Source: Candidatus Altimarinota bacterium
GTDB taxonomy: Bacteria > Patescibacteriota > Gracilibacteria > UBA4473
Assembly: GCA_020631075.1 (NCBI GenBank)
Contig: JAHDHX010000002.1
Span: 1 to 64,000, forward strand
Reading direction: 5' to 3'
DNA length: 64,000 bases
Below the pieces are notes generated by a model. It was not told where the DNA came from. It ran no database searches and worked only from the letters and a program-made list of their open reading frames with translations. Below, one piece after another: positions 26,559 through 34,723 of the stretch. Each line of letters begins with the position of its first letter. The first letter of the stretch is position 1. The translations under genes were made by a program, and so were the position numbers.

Positions 26559-26633
26559 TGGTACCCCCACCAGGAATCGAACCTGGATTATCGCCTTAGA
26601 AGGGCGCCGTTCTATCCGTTGAACTATAGGGGC
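26559..26633 (-). tRNA. tRNA-Arg (TCT)
   Basis: Acceptor GCCCCTA/TGGGGGT (with G-U pairs), D arm GTTC/GAAC, anticodon loop CTTCTAA reading TCT, T arm CCAGG-TTCGATT-CCTGG and encoded CCA. The first anticodon-stem pair is G-A, a mismatch. Confidence 0.9.
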
Positions 26634-26726
26634 GTCGGCTGAAAGTATATCGTGGGTGGGGTGGGGCTGGCAATGGCGAAATGTTCTGGAAGATTTTTGT
26701 GAAATGTTTTTTGAATGTGTGGTGGA

Positions 26727-26755
26727 TTGTTTTGTAGGCAGAGAGGGGGTATAAT
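26727..26755 (+). promoter_or_regulatory. Sigma70-type promoter
   Basis: TTGTTT (26727-26732), 17 bases, then TATAAT (26750-26755). The RNA would start near 26762, only a few bases before the ATG at 26765 of the coiled-coil protein. Confidence 0.65.
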
Positions 26756-26764
26756 AACGATGAA

Positions 26765-27280
26765 ATGTCTGAAAGTATGCCAGCGGCGCCAGGGGGGATA
26801 GAGAGTGTCTCGCAGTCGCTGGGGGGGGCACCTGCGAAAGGGAGTGGAGTGCGGGAGAGCTTGGGGGAGAGTGCGGAGCGGGTGGGGGAGATCGTTGGGG
26901 AGAGTGCTCCAGCGGACGTAACAACGGGTGGAGATGCAGGAGCCGCACCAGGGAAGGGGGGGATTTTGGGGCTTTTTTCAGACAGTGTGGCGGGGGTGCT
27001 GGGGCGACGAAAGGTGGAAGAGGTGGTAGTGATACCCCCAGTGGAGGAGCAGATAGCGCAGATTACGTCTGAGCTGACGAGGCAGATAGAGAAGTTGCAG
27101 ATCAAAGTGAAGCGAGTGCGGGGGCGGGGGGAGTATAAAGCCCACCAAATAGAGGATTTGTATCGGCAGATACGCCACTATCGGCAGCTGATAACCGAGG
27201 CGGTGCACATGGCGAAAGAAGCGCTGGAGGGGTTGTATCGGCAGTATGTGCTGCGGGAAAAGCCTTCTGGGAAAAACTGA
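26765..27280 (+). CDS. Hypothetical coiled-coil protein
   Basis: 171 residues. The N-terminal half (1-70) is Gly/Ser/Ala/Pro-rich and probably disordered. The C-terminal half (about 88-160) is a charged amphipathic helix (EEQIAQITSELTRQIEKLQI...) likely to form a coiled coil. No signal peptide or membrane segment. It carries its own good promoter and lies 116 bases upstream of the penicillin-binding protein gene, in the same direction. A link to wall synthesis or division is possible from position alone. Confidence 0.6.
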   Translation: MSESMPAAPGGIESVSQSLGGAPAKGSGVRESLGESAERVGEIVGESAPADVTTGGDAGAAPGKGGILGLFSDSVAGVLGRRKVEEVVVIPPVEEQIAQITSELTRQIEKLQIKVKRVRGRGEYKAHQIEDLYRQIRHYRQLITEAVHMAKEALEGLYRQYVLREKPSGKN

Positions 27281-27396
27281 AAAAGCGGAGAAAGTGTGGA
27301 GAAAAAAGTCTGAGGAAAGGTTTGATGATGTTTTCATCCTCAAGCAGAGAGAATGCTTGCCCCGTGGGAGTGGGGTTCTATACTCCGCGGTGATAT

Positions 27397-29601
27397 ATGA
27401 GTGCTTCCCTCCCGCCGTCGCGTATTCGCTTTCTCCGATGGTTTTTCCTTGGGGTGGTGGCGGTGTTTGGGGTGCGGCTGTTTCAGCTGCAGGTGCTGGA
27501 CCATGAGCAATATCTGGCGGAAGCGAAGGAGCAGCATTTGAATAAGTCTATCCTGCCGGCGCGGCGAGGGAAGATCTATGTGAAAAAAAATCGACTGTCG
27601 GACGAGTTGACCCCGCTGGCGACCAACAACACGCTCAAGATGCTGTTTGTGGACCCGGTGGTGATCAATTACCCGAAGTTTGACCCGAATAAAGACCTGA
27701 GCGAGCAAGAACGGGGTGACCCGCGGGCGGTGGCGGAGCTGCTGGCGCCCTTACTGATACACGCGCACTGTGAGGTGATAGATGGGTGTGAGATCAAGAT
27801 AGATCAATCAGAGTGGTCGGACACGGAACGAACGGCGATCAGCGCGTATGCGAAGGAGCTGGAGCGGATATTGACTGAGGTGGAGGTGCGCAAGGCGGTG
27901 ATAGCCACGGAGGTGGCGGCGTCGCGCTTGCAGGAGGTGTCTGAGCTGGGGCTGGCGGGGGTGTACATTGACGTAGACTCTGTCTGGGTGAACCCGACCG
28001 AGGTGGAAGACCGTGACGTGGTGGCGGAGCAGCTCTCAGAGTTGCTGAATCAAGAGGCGGATGACATAAAATATAACATACGGCGGCGGCCGCGGCGGTA
28101 CATAGAGGTGATAAAGAAAATCATACCTGAGGTGTCAGACCGTATAGAAAACCTGAAGCAGGATGAGCGCTATAAACGAATGCTGCGGGGGGTGGTGCTG
28201 GCGGATGAGCACTGGCGGTATTACCCCGAGAAGGAACTGGCGTCGCAGATAGTGGGGTTCGTGGACCATGCGGGGAATGGGCAGTACGGCGTAGAAGAGC
28301 GGTTTGATCAAGAGCTGAAAGGGAATGAGGGGCATATATTTGGGGCGACGAATGCGGATAATCAGTTCATCAGTGCGGCGGGTGGGTCGCTGGGGATAGA
28401 GCAAGCGGAAGATGGAGTGGACGTGGTGCTGTCGATCGATCGGATGATACAGGGGGAGGTGGAGCGGATACTCCAAGATGAGGTGGATAGGTACAAAGCC
28501 GATAGTGGGCAGGTGCTGGTGGTGGAACCAAAAACAGGAAAAATCCTCGCGATGGCGCACGCGCCGAGCTTTGACCCGAATGAGTTTGCGCGGGCGTACC
28601 AACGGTATGAGATCTCGCCCGAGCAGGCGCAGGCCAACGCGCAAGACCAGACCTTTAATCGGCGGATACCGACGATCGAAAATGAGGGAAAATATTTTCG
28701 TTACTACAACACGTGGGGGCCAGATGTTTTCCGTAATAAGATCATTACTGACCCGTATGAGCCTGGGTCGGTGATGAAGGCGCTGACGGTGGCGGCGGGG
28801 ATAAACAGTAATGAGATTACGCCGCGGACACTCTATGATGATGATGGGCCGATCGAGGTGGCGAATTTCCGTATTCGGAATGCGGATAACATCTATGCGG
28901 GGCTGACGACGATCGTGACGGGGTTGATCAAGTCACGCAACACGATGATTGCTTATGTGACAAAAAAAATGGGCTCGCAGCTGTGGCATAAATATCTGGT
29001 GGATTGGGGGTTTGGGGAGCCGACGGACATCCCGCTGGATGGGGAAAGTGGTGGGCGGCTCGAACACTGGCAGACGTGGGACGAGACGGAGCTGATCACC
29101 CGTGGGTTTGGCCAGGGAGTTTCGGTGACGCCGTTGCAGATGGTGATGGCGTTTGCGTCGCTGGCGAATGGAGGTGACCTGATGGAGCCGATCCTGATAG
29201 AGAAACTGATTCACCCTGATGGGCGGGAAGAAGTGAAAAACCCGCGGGTGGTGCGGAAGGTGATCAACGATGAGGCGTATCAACAAACGAAGGCGATGTT
29301 GCTGACGTCTGTGCAGAGTGGGTATGCGGAGAAGGCCCAAGTGCCAGGGTACAACGTAGCGGGGAAAACGGGCACGTCGCAGACGTATAGAAACGGGCGG
29401 GCGCTGCGCGGGGTGGGGACGACGATTGCCAGTTTTGGTGGGTTTGGGCCCGTGAAAGACCCGCAGTTTGTGGTGCTGGTGAAATTTGATTACACCAAAA
29501 CCTCGCCGTGGGGGTCCGACACGGCGGCGGTGACATTTCGACGGATAGCGTCGTTTCTCTTTGACCATATGGGGATACCGCCTGATTTCGCAGTGGAATG
29601 A
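27397..29601 (+). CDS. Class B penicillin-binding protein (FtsI/PBP2-like transpeptidase)
   Basis: 734 residues. One N-terminal membrane anchor (about 8-28), a PBP dimer domain (about 40-330), then the transpeptidase domain with all three active-site motifs: SVMK (SxxK, about residue 457) in YEPGSVMKALTVAAG, SRN (SxN, about 512) and KTGT (about 655) in VAGKTGTSQ. It crosslinks peptidoglycan stem peptides at the outer membrane face. It is longer than most FtsI proteins because of the insertion at about 90-200 in the dimer domain. The last four bases overlap the lspA start (ATGA), indicating translational coupling. A TATACT box lies 12 bases before the start. Confidence 0.9.
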   Translation: MSASLPPSRIRFLRWFFLGVVAVFGVRLFQLQVLDHEQYLAEAKEQHLNKSILPARRGKIYVKKNRLSDELTPLATNNTLKMLFVDPVVINYPKFDPNKDLSEQERGDPRAVAELLAPLLIHAHCEVIDGCEIKIDQSEWSDTERTAISAYAKELERILTEVEVRKAVIATEVAASRLQEVSELGLAGVYIDVDSVWVNPTEVEDRDVVAEQLSELLNQEADDIKYNIRRRPRRYIEVIKKIIPEVSDRIENLKQDERYKRMLRGVVLADEHWRYYPEKELASQIVGFVDHAGNGQYGVEERFDQELKGNEGHIFGATNADNQFISAAGGSLGIEQAEDGVDVVLSIDRMIQGEVERILQDEVDRYKADSGQVLVVEPKTGKILAMAHAPSFDPNEFARAYQRYEISPEQAQANAQDQTFNRRIPTIENEGKYFRYYNTWGPDVFRNKIITDPYEPGSVMKALTVAAGINSNEITPRTLYDDDGPIEVANFRIRNADNIYAGLTTIVTGLIKSRNTMIAYVTKKMGSQLWHKYLVDWGFGEPTDIPLDGESGGRLEHWQTWDETELITRGFGQGVSVTPLQMVMAFASLANGGDLMEPILIEKLIHPDGREEVKNPRVVRKVINDEAYQQTKAMLLTSVQSGYAEKAQVPGYNVAGKTGTSQTYRNGRALRGVGTTIASFGGFGPVKDPQFVVLVKFDYTKTSPWGSDTAAVTFRRIASFLFDHMGIPPDFAVE

Positions 29602-30041
29602 GGCTCAAACACTGGCTAATGATCGGACTGGGGCTGGCCCTTGACTGGGGGACGAAGTGGTGGGCGGTGGCCGCGCTGACCAGCAAGGGTGCGGTGGTCG
29701 TGGTGCCCGAGTGGCTGAGCTGGTATTTGACGTATAACACGGGGGTGGCCTTCAGCCTGCCTGTGCCTGGGGGGGTGCTGGGGGTGTTTATCCCGCTGGT
29801 GGTGGGGTACTTGCTCTGGATGCTGGTGACGCAGACGCTGCCCGAATGGGAGCGGTGGGGGTATAGCGCGGTGCTGTGTGGGGCGGTGGGCAACGGAGTT
29901 GACCGCCTGCTGGATGGGGCGGTGGTGGATATGATCGCGGTGGGGTGGTGGCCGGTGTTTAACCTCGCGGATGTGTGGATAGTGCTGGGGGTGGTGTGGC
30001 TGGTGGGGATGAGTGTCTGGGCGGACAGAAAAGCCGTGTAA
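29598..30041 (+). CDS. lspA: Lipoprotein signal peptidase (signal peptidase II)
   Basis: 147 residues, four membrane segments. The two catalytic Asp residues lie in GAVGNGVDRLLDGAVVDMI and FNLADVWIVLG, and NTGVAFSLP matches the conserved N-x-G-x-A-F-S. It cleaves prolipoproteins before the lipidated Cys. At least two lipoproteins with suitable lipoboxes are encoded nearby (30680-31198 and 32750-33583). The gene overlaps the PBP stop by four bases. Confidence 0.93.
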   Translation: MRLKHWLMIGLGLALDWGTKWWAVAALTSKGAVVVVPEWLSWYLTYNTGVAFSLPVPGGVLGVFIPLVVGYLLWMLVTQTLPEWERWGYSAVLCGAVGNGVDRLLDGAVVDMIAVGWWPVFNLADVWIVLGVVWLVGMSVWADRKAV

Positions 30042-30048
30042 ACAAAAA

Positions 30049-30070
30049 CACCGTCAGATGAGTGACGGTG
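30049..30070 (+). terminator. Hairpin after lspA
   Basis: CACCGTCA-GATGAG-TGACGGTG stem right after the lspA stop. The following TGTTGATTACT is only weakly T-rich, so it may be a transcript-end hairpin and not a classical intrinsic terminator. Confidence 0.5.
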
Positions 30071-30116
30071 TGTTGATTACTCAATGTATAGTTTGCCGTA
30101 AGAGAGCGAGCGGGAT

Positions 30117-30389
30117 TTACCTCACGCCTGCGGCAGCTTTGAGGTATTTGACGAGGTTTGACTTCTTTCGGGCGGCGGTGTTGCCGTGGAGGATATTTTT
30201 TTTGTCGGCGACGTCGATGGCTTTTTGGGCTTGGGGGTAGAGCTCGCGGGCTTCTTTGTGCTTGCCGTCGTCGGCGAGAGATTTGACCTCCTTAATGAGG
30301 GCTTTGTAGCCGCGGCTGATGACTAAGTTTCGTTTGCGTCGTTTCTCTGACTGGCGGACGCGTTTCTTGGCGGATTTGATAATAGGCAT
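30117..30389 (-). CDS. rpsT: 30S ribosomal protein S20
   Basis: 90 residues, very basic, matching S20: N-terminal MPIIKSAKKRVRQSEKRR, central helices, and the C-terminal NTAARKKSNLVKYLKA (the usual form is ...AARKKSRL). It binds 16S rRNA in the small subunit. A promoter (TTGACA, 17 bases, TAGTTT) precedes it with a short leader of about 20 bases. It is followed by the convergent lspA. Confidence 0.94.
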   Translation of the reverse strand: MPIIKSAKKRVRQSEKRRKRNLVISRGYKALIKEVKSLADDGKHKEARELYPQAQKAIDVADKKNILHGNTAARKKSNLVKYLKAAAGVR

Positions 30390-30415
30390 GAAGTGGGGGG
30401 GTGATTTCGTGGGGG

Positions 30416-30444
30416 AAACTAAACGGGGGGGCGGGGGCTGTCAA
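30416..30444 (-). promoter_or_regulatory. rpsT promoter
   Basis: On the minus strand TTGACA (30444-30439), 17 bases, then TAGTTT (30421-30416). A perfect 8-base inverted repeat (ACTTCAGC/GCTGAAGT, about 30448-30468) lies just upstream and could be an operator or the end of an upstream transcript. Confidence 0.6.
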
Positions 30445-30507
30445 ACGACTTCAGCAGGGGGCTGAAGTGTGCAGCTGGGCCCCGAAAAAATGTGAACCAA
30501 GTAAAGG

Positions 30508-30581
30508 TGGAGGCGCCACCCGGAATCGAACCGGGGTACAAGGCTTTGCAGGCCTCTGCGTAACCACTCCGCCATAGCGCC
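30508..30581 (-). tRNA. tRNA-Cys (GCA)
   Basis: Acceptor GGCGCTA/TGGCGCC, anticodon loop CTGCAAA (GCA), T arm CCCGG-TTCGATT-CCGGG, discriminator T as expected for Cys, and encoded CCA. Confidence 0.93.
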
Positions 30582-30679
30582 TCACAGGAGATGAATGGAC
30601 TGCGGGAAAACCCTGCAGCTGGGTACGCGAGGGTGACTGTATCTGAGCGGGGGGGGGGTGTCTAACGGAAATTTTAGAA

Positions 30680-31198
30680 TTATTGCAGTTGCCAGCTGCT
30701 GAGGGCTTGCTGGCAGAAACTGACGGCGGTGGGCACCGTGACGCTGCAGCTGGCCAGAAAGTCGATGGGTTGGGTGGGGGACTGCAGCTGCCGAAGCTGG
30801 TAGTAGCGGAGGGGGGAGGTGGCTGACTCTTGCCCTTGGAATGAGTCGGGGCCGAGGGGCTCGGCGAAGTGGAAGCCTGCGGTGGCGCCTTGAATGAGGT
30901 CGGTGACGGTTTGCTCTTTACGGACTTTGGGGAGGATGACGAGTGAGCCTTCGAGGCCTTTGGCGAGGAAGGATTTTTCGTTGGATTCGTCCATCAGCGT
31001 CCAGTGGGCGGGAAGGGAGATGGTCTGGGGCTGGCTGGTGAGGGTAAAAGACTGAGGCAGATAAACGGTGTTGCCGGTGGCTGGAGTGGTGGGGTCGGGG
31101 TTGCTGGTGGTGCTGGTGGGGGTGTCGTCACCCGAGCCGAAGCAACCACTGAGCAAGGAGGCAATAAGGAGGGCGAAGATGGATTTGCGTAGGGGCAT
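30680..31198 (-). CDS. Lipoprotein of unknown function
   Basis: 172 residues. The signal peptide ends in a lipobox LLSGC (Cys at about residue 19), followed by a Ser/Thr/Pro-rich linker of about 30 residues and a small domain (about 55-172) with no recognised family. The later part has two Cys residues that could pair. It is probably anchored on the outer face of the membrane after processing by LspA. The start at 31198 (MPLRKSIF) gives a normal signal peptide; longer frames do not. It is divergent from rlmH with only 19 bases between starts. Confidence 0.75.
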   Translation of the reverse strand: MPLRKSIFALLIASLLSGCFGSGDDTPTSTTSNPDPTTPATGNTVYLPQSFTLTSQPQTISLPAHWTLMDESNEKSFLAKGLEGSLVILPKVRKEQTVTDLIQGATAGFHFAEPLGPDSFQGQESATSPLRYYQLRQLQSPTQPIDFLASCSVTVPTAVSFCQQALSSWQLQ

Positions 31199-31217
31199 GG
31201 GGTGGGGCAAGCTGTAG

Positions 31218-31676
31218 ATGATGAAAGTGTATATTGTCTCGGTCAGAAAACCACGGGATGTGACTGCGTGGGAGGAGAAATTATGGAAAAAGATACAACA
31301 CGGGGTCGAGCTGCAGCACGTGGTGGTGGCGCCAGAAGGAAACCGTGATGAGCGCGTCAACACGGAGCGGGAGGGAGAGCGGATACTCACAAAACTGGAA
31401 AAAATAGCGGCCCACAGAGTGGCGTGTGATGAACGGGGGACGCAGATGGGGAGTGTGGAGTGGAGTGAATTTATGTATAAAAAAATTGAACAGAGGGGGG
31501 CGGTATGTCTGGTGGTCGGGGGGGCGAATGGCCTGAGTGAGGCGGTGAAGGCAGCGTGTGAGAGCCGACTATCGCTGGGGAAAATGGTCTGGACGCACGA
31601 CCTGGCCCGACTGATGGTGACAGAGCAGGTGTATCGGGCGGTGATGATCCGCCGTGGGGGGCGGTATCATAAATGA
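31218..31676 (+). CDS. rlmH: 23S rRNA (pseudouridine1915-N3)-methyltransferase
   Basis: 152 residues of the SPOUT/RlmH family, methylating pseudouridine 1915 in helix 69 of 23S rRNA with S-adenosylmethionine. Seen: the knot segment CLVVGGANGLSEAV, the LSLGKMVWTHDLARLMVTEQ block and the C-terminal YRAVMIRRGGRYHK, all strongly conserved. The length is normal. Either of two adjacent ATGs may be used. Confidence 0.9.
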   Translation: MMKVYIVSVRKPRDVTAWEEKLWKKIQHGVELQHVVVAPEGNRDERVNTEREGERILTKLEKIAAHRVACDERGTQMGSVEWSEFMYKKIEQRGAVCLVVGGANGLSEAVKAACESRLSLGKMVWTHDLARLMVTEQVYRAVMIRRGGRYHK

Positions 31677-31685
31677 GGGGGGGAT

Positions 31686-32666
31686 TTACTGGTACTGGTG
31701 GCGGATGAGGTCCGAGCTGGTTTCTTTGATACGGCCAAGGTCGAGGGTGTCGATGATCTGGGCGATGCCGTCGGTGAGCTCGACGGTGGGGGCGTAGCCA
31801 AGGGTCTGTGAGATGAGACTGATGTCGGCGTGTTGGCCTTTGACGTAGCCTTCCTTGACGGGGTTGGGTATGTAGATGGGGGTGATGTCGGACTGGAGCT
31901 GCTGCTGGATGACGGTGAAGATGTCATTAAAGGAGGTGCTCTGGCCGCGGCCGATATTAAACACGGGGGTGCCGAGGGGGGTGGGGTGCTCAATGCTGAG
32001 CTGGAGGGCTTGGATGATGTCGCGGACGTTGGTGAAGTCGCGGAACTGGTCGCCGTCGCCGTAGATGACGGGGGGGAGGCCGCGGGCGATGTCCCACACG
32101 AATTGGGAGATCATGTTGGCGTATTGGCCTTTGGCTTCTTCATTGGGGCCGTAGATGGACATGAAACGGAAGCCGATGATGTCGAGCTGGGGGTAGACAC
32201 GGTGGTAGCACTCGGCGCAGAGCTCGTAGCAGAATTTGGTGACGGAGTAGTGGTTGGGGGGGCGGACGGCTTGGGACTCCAGCAGGGGGATGGGGTTGTT
32301 GCCGTAGAGCGAAGACGTGGAGGCGTAGAGCACGCGTTGGGCCCCACAGCGGCGGGCGAATTCGAGGACTTGGCAGAAGCTGCTGATGGCGTTTTGGTAG
32401 GCCCAGGCGAAATTGTCGCCATTAAACATGGGGGCGGAACTGGTGCCAGCGAGGTGCACAATGGCGTCAAACTGGTCACCACACTGGGCGAGGTCGCTGG
32501 GCTGGGTGCAGTCGCCTTTAACAAAGTGGGTGGCGGGGGTGAGGTTGGCGGGGTCGCCCAGATAGAGCGAGTCAAGAGCGGTAAGGTCGTAGTGCTCTGA
32601 CAGGAGGTTGCAGAAGTTGGAGCCGATGAAGCCAGCGCCGCCAGTGACGAGAATGCGTTTTTTCAT
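31686..32666 (-). CDS. NAD-dependent sugar-nucleotide epimerase/dehydratase
   Basis: 326 residues of the extended short-chain dehydrogenase family. The Rossmann motif GGAGFIGSN is at residues 9-17, the catalytic triad includes Tyr and Lys in NHYSVTKF (about residue 140), and a Thr/Ser in YASTSSLYG. RFMSIYGPNEEAKGQYANM matches GalE/RfbB-type proteins. It probably acts on a UDP- or dTDP-sugar for surface polysaccharide. The exact sugar is not assigned. It is convergent with rlmH, 9 bases apart. Upstream, a TACACT box lies 10 bases before the ATG. Confidence 0.85.
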   Translation of the reverse strand: MKKRILVTGGAGFIGSNFCNLLSEHYDLTALDSLYLGDPANLTPATHFVKGDCTQPSDLAQCGDQFDAIVHLAGTSSAPMFNGDNFAWAYQNAISSFCQVLEFARRCGAQRVLYASTSSLYGNNPIPLLESQAVRPPNHYSVTKFCYELCAECYHRVYPQLDIIGFRFMSIYGPNEEAKGQYANMISQFVWDIARGLPPVIYGDGDQFRDFTNVRDIIQALQLSIEHPTPLGTPVFNIGRGQSTSFNDIFTVIQQQLQSDITPIYIPNPVKEGYVKGQHADISLISQTLGYAPTVELTDGIAQIIDTLDLGRIKETSSDLIRHQYQ

Positions 32667-32749
32667 AAGTAGTGATAGTGTAGGACGAGTGGTAGGGGTT
32701 GTCTATATGAGCTGGGTGGGAGGGCTTCAGACTTGGCACGGGGGCAAAA

Positions 32750-33583
32750 ATGGGCATGATGAGGGGGATGAACCGAAATATGCTGACTGGTGCTGGACGA
32801 ATGTGGCTGGGGGTGGCTCTTCTGCTGGGGCTGGTGGGGTGTGGTGGCGACCCTGCAGCGCAGCGGTATGACGAACTGGAGGTGTCGATCTTAGAAAATT
32901 CGCCGAGTGACTTTGAGTCGGGGGGGGCGGAATTCTTAACGGATACGTACTGGGGTGAATCAGTGCGGAGGGGGTTTGAGACGGAGCCGTTTCGGTACAA
33001 TGCGATCACGCCGCCGAGTCAGCCTTACAGCGGGGTGGTGATCTATATGCATGAGGCAGGGGGGCGCCGTGAGCAGGGGATGCGCGATGACATTTATGGG
33101 GGGACGTTTCGGCGACTGAAAGATCATTTGCAGGCAAAAAACTGGGTGTACCTGACGCCTGACACGACGGACTATGAGCAAGCGGGGGGGCAAAACCTGC
33201 GGCGGCTGGCGCAGCACGCGCAGGCGAAATATCGCACGGATCGGGTGTATCTGGTGGGGGCTTCGGCGGGGGGGCGGACGGTGCTGCACGCGGCGCTGTT
33301 GGACGCGCAGAGCTCTGACCCTGTGCTGACGCAGGTGCTGGCGCTGGCCCCAGCGTGGAATAGTAACATATATGTCGCGCCTGAGCCCAGCACGCCGCAA
33401 AACTTGCTGGTGGTGCAGGGGACAGCCGACCGAACGATCTCGCACCGAGCCAATAGCCTGATCACCCAGCGGTTGATAGAGGCGGGGCACAGTGTGACAA
33501 CGCTGGAAATACCCGACGGGGGGCACAACACGCCACTGGAGCAGGCGGACTGGGTGACGTGGCTGGGGTCGCTGGACGAGTAG
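32750..33583 (+). CDS. Lipoprotein with alpha/beta-hydrolase fold
   Basis: 277 residues. The N-terminal signal sequence ends in a lipobox (LGLVGC, Cys about residue 31). The hydrolase core shows the nucleophile elbow VGASAGG (about residue 166), a VVQGTADRTISH segment for the acidic residue and GGHNTPLE for the catalytic His. An oxyanion-side HEAG motif (about 100) resembles acetyl-esterase or feruloyl-esterase-like enzymes. The substrate is unknown; it is exposed outside the membrane. Several in-frame ATGs lie close together (32750, 32768 and others), so the exact start is uncertain. Confidence 0.75.
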   Translation: MGMMRGMNRNMLTGAGRMWLGVALLLGLVGCGGDPAAQRYDELEVSILENSPSDFESGGAEFLTDTYWGESVRRGFETEPFRYNAITPPSQPYSGVVIYMHEAGGRREQGMRDDIYGGTFRRLKDHLQAKNWVYLTPDTTDYEQAGGQNLRRLAQHAQAKYRTDRVYLVGASAGGRTVLHAALLDAQSSDPVLTQVLALAPAWNSNIYVAPEPSTPQNLLVVQGTADRTISHRANSLITQRLIEAGHSVTTLEIPDGGHNTPLEQADWVTWLGSLDE

Positions 33584-33593
33584 ACTGAAAAAA

Positions 33594-33678
33594 GGGGGGA
33601 GAGTGTTTGACAAATATAAAAAAATAGATAAAAATAAAATCTAAGTTTGCTTTGTCAAACGCACTCTATCTCCTCCCA
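33594..33678. promoter_or_regulatory. Large inverted repeat with facing TTTGACA boxes
   Basis: GAGTGTTTGACAAA (33601-33614) is mirrored by TTTGTCAAACGCACTC (33651-33666), and the flanking GGGGGGAGA/TCTCCTCCC extends the match. The AT-rich centre could supply -10 boxes for the TTGACA on either strand. It overlaps the leader of the DHH gene. The arms resemble both the termini of the palindromic repeat family (GTGTT-GACAAAT) and the repeat at 12-70. Confidence 0.5.
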
Positions 33679-33681
33679 ACT

Positions 33682-34695
33682 ATGACGGACATCTCGAACC
33701 CGATCGTGCAACAACTGACGGAAGCCTGGCTGAGTGAGCTGCAGGCGACTCTGGATGAGGCGGGGCACATCCTTGTGGTGACGCACGCCAACCCAGATGG
33801 GGACGCTATTGGGTCGATGCTGGGGCTGACACTGGGGTTGCGGAGTCTGGGGCACCGTGTGACGCCTTGCTGTAAGGACGGGGTGCCGAAGGCGTTTGCG
33901 TTTGCTGCGGGGGCGGCGGACGTGGTGAAGGTGCCCGACATGGCGGCTGTGGACACGGTGTGCATCGTTGACTGTGGGTCGAAGTATATGACGCGGTTGC
34001 ATGAGGCGCACCCTGAAATCTTGACGGGAGAAGCGCACCGACGGGTGAACATTGATCATCATCCATCCAATGATGATTTCGGGGATGTGAACCTGGTCGT
34101 GACGGAGGCGGCGTCGGCGTCGCAGATAATCTACCATGTGTTGCGGGGCCTGGGGGCGACGATCACGCCTGAGATAGCGACAGCGTTGCTGATGGGGATA
34201 TACACCGACACGGGGGCCTTCATGCACCAAAACACCCAGCCGCATGTGCTGGCGGACGCGGCGGCGCTGGTGCGGCGGGGGGGGGCGGTGCGCCAGATAG
34301 CGCAGCATATTTTTCATACGCGGCCATTTCGAACCTTGAAACTGTGGGGGCAGGTGCTGACGGATCTGCACGTGACGGAGGAGGGAGCGGCCATCGTGGG
34401 GGTGCACCGATCGGAGTATGAGTCGCTGGGGGCGCAGCGGTCTGACCTTGGGGGGGTGATAGACTATGTGAATTCGCTGCCAGAGGCGAAATATAGCGTG
34501 GTGTTGTCGGAAGATGAAAAAGGCAATGTGAAGGGGTCGCTGCGGACGCGGCGTGATGACGTGGATGTCAAAGCGCTGGCGGAGCAGTTTGGCGGAGGGG
34601 GGCACGTGAAGGCGGCGGGCTTTACCATCCCGCGGGGGCGACTGAAAAAAAGTGTGTCGTGGCAGATCATCACCGAAGAAGAGGCGGTAGAGTAG
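33682..34695 (+). CDS. DHH-family phosphoesterase, NrnA-like
   Basis: 337 residues. All DHH motifs are intact: HANPDGDAIGS (motif I, about residue 35), CIVDCG (II), NIDHHPSND (III, about 125), an IYTDTGAF segment (IV), and the DHHA1 signature GGGGHVKAAGF near the C-terminus. NrnA-type enzymes degrade short oligoribonucleotides and dephosphorylate pAp or cleave cyclic dinucleotides. The start ATG at 33682 follows a strongly pyrimidine-rich leader (CTCCTCCCAACT). It is convergent with the CPA1 antiporter gene. A second, motif-poor family member lies at 58451-59815. Confidence 0.88.
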   Translation: MTDISNPIVQQLTEAWLSELQATLDEAGHILVVTHANPDGDAIGSMLGLTLGLRSLGHRVTPCCKDGVPKAFAFAAGAADVVKVPDMAAVDTVCIVDCGSKYMTRLHEAHPEILTGEAHRRVNIDHHPSNDDFGDVNLVVTEAASASQIIYHVLRGLGATITPEIATALLMGIYTDTGAFMHQNTQPHVLADAAALVRRGGAVRQIAQHIFHTRPFRTLKLWGQVLTDLHVTEEGAAIVGVHRSEYESLGAQRSDLGGVIDYVNSLPEAKYSVVLSEDEKGNVKGSLRTRRDDVDVKALAEQFGGGGHVKAAGFTIPRGRLKKSVSWQIITEEEAVE

Positions 34696-34723
34696 GGGGC
34701 TGCGGGCCGTGTGGTGTGACCTG

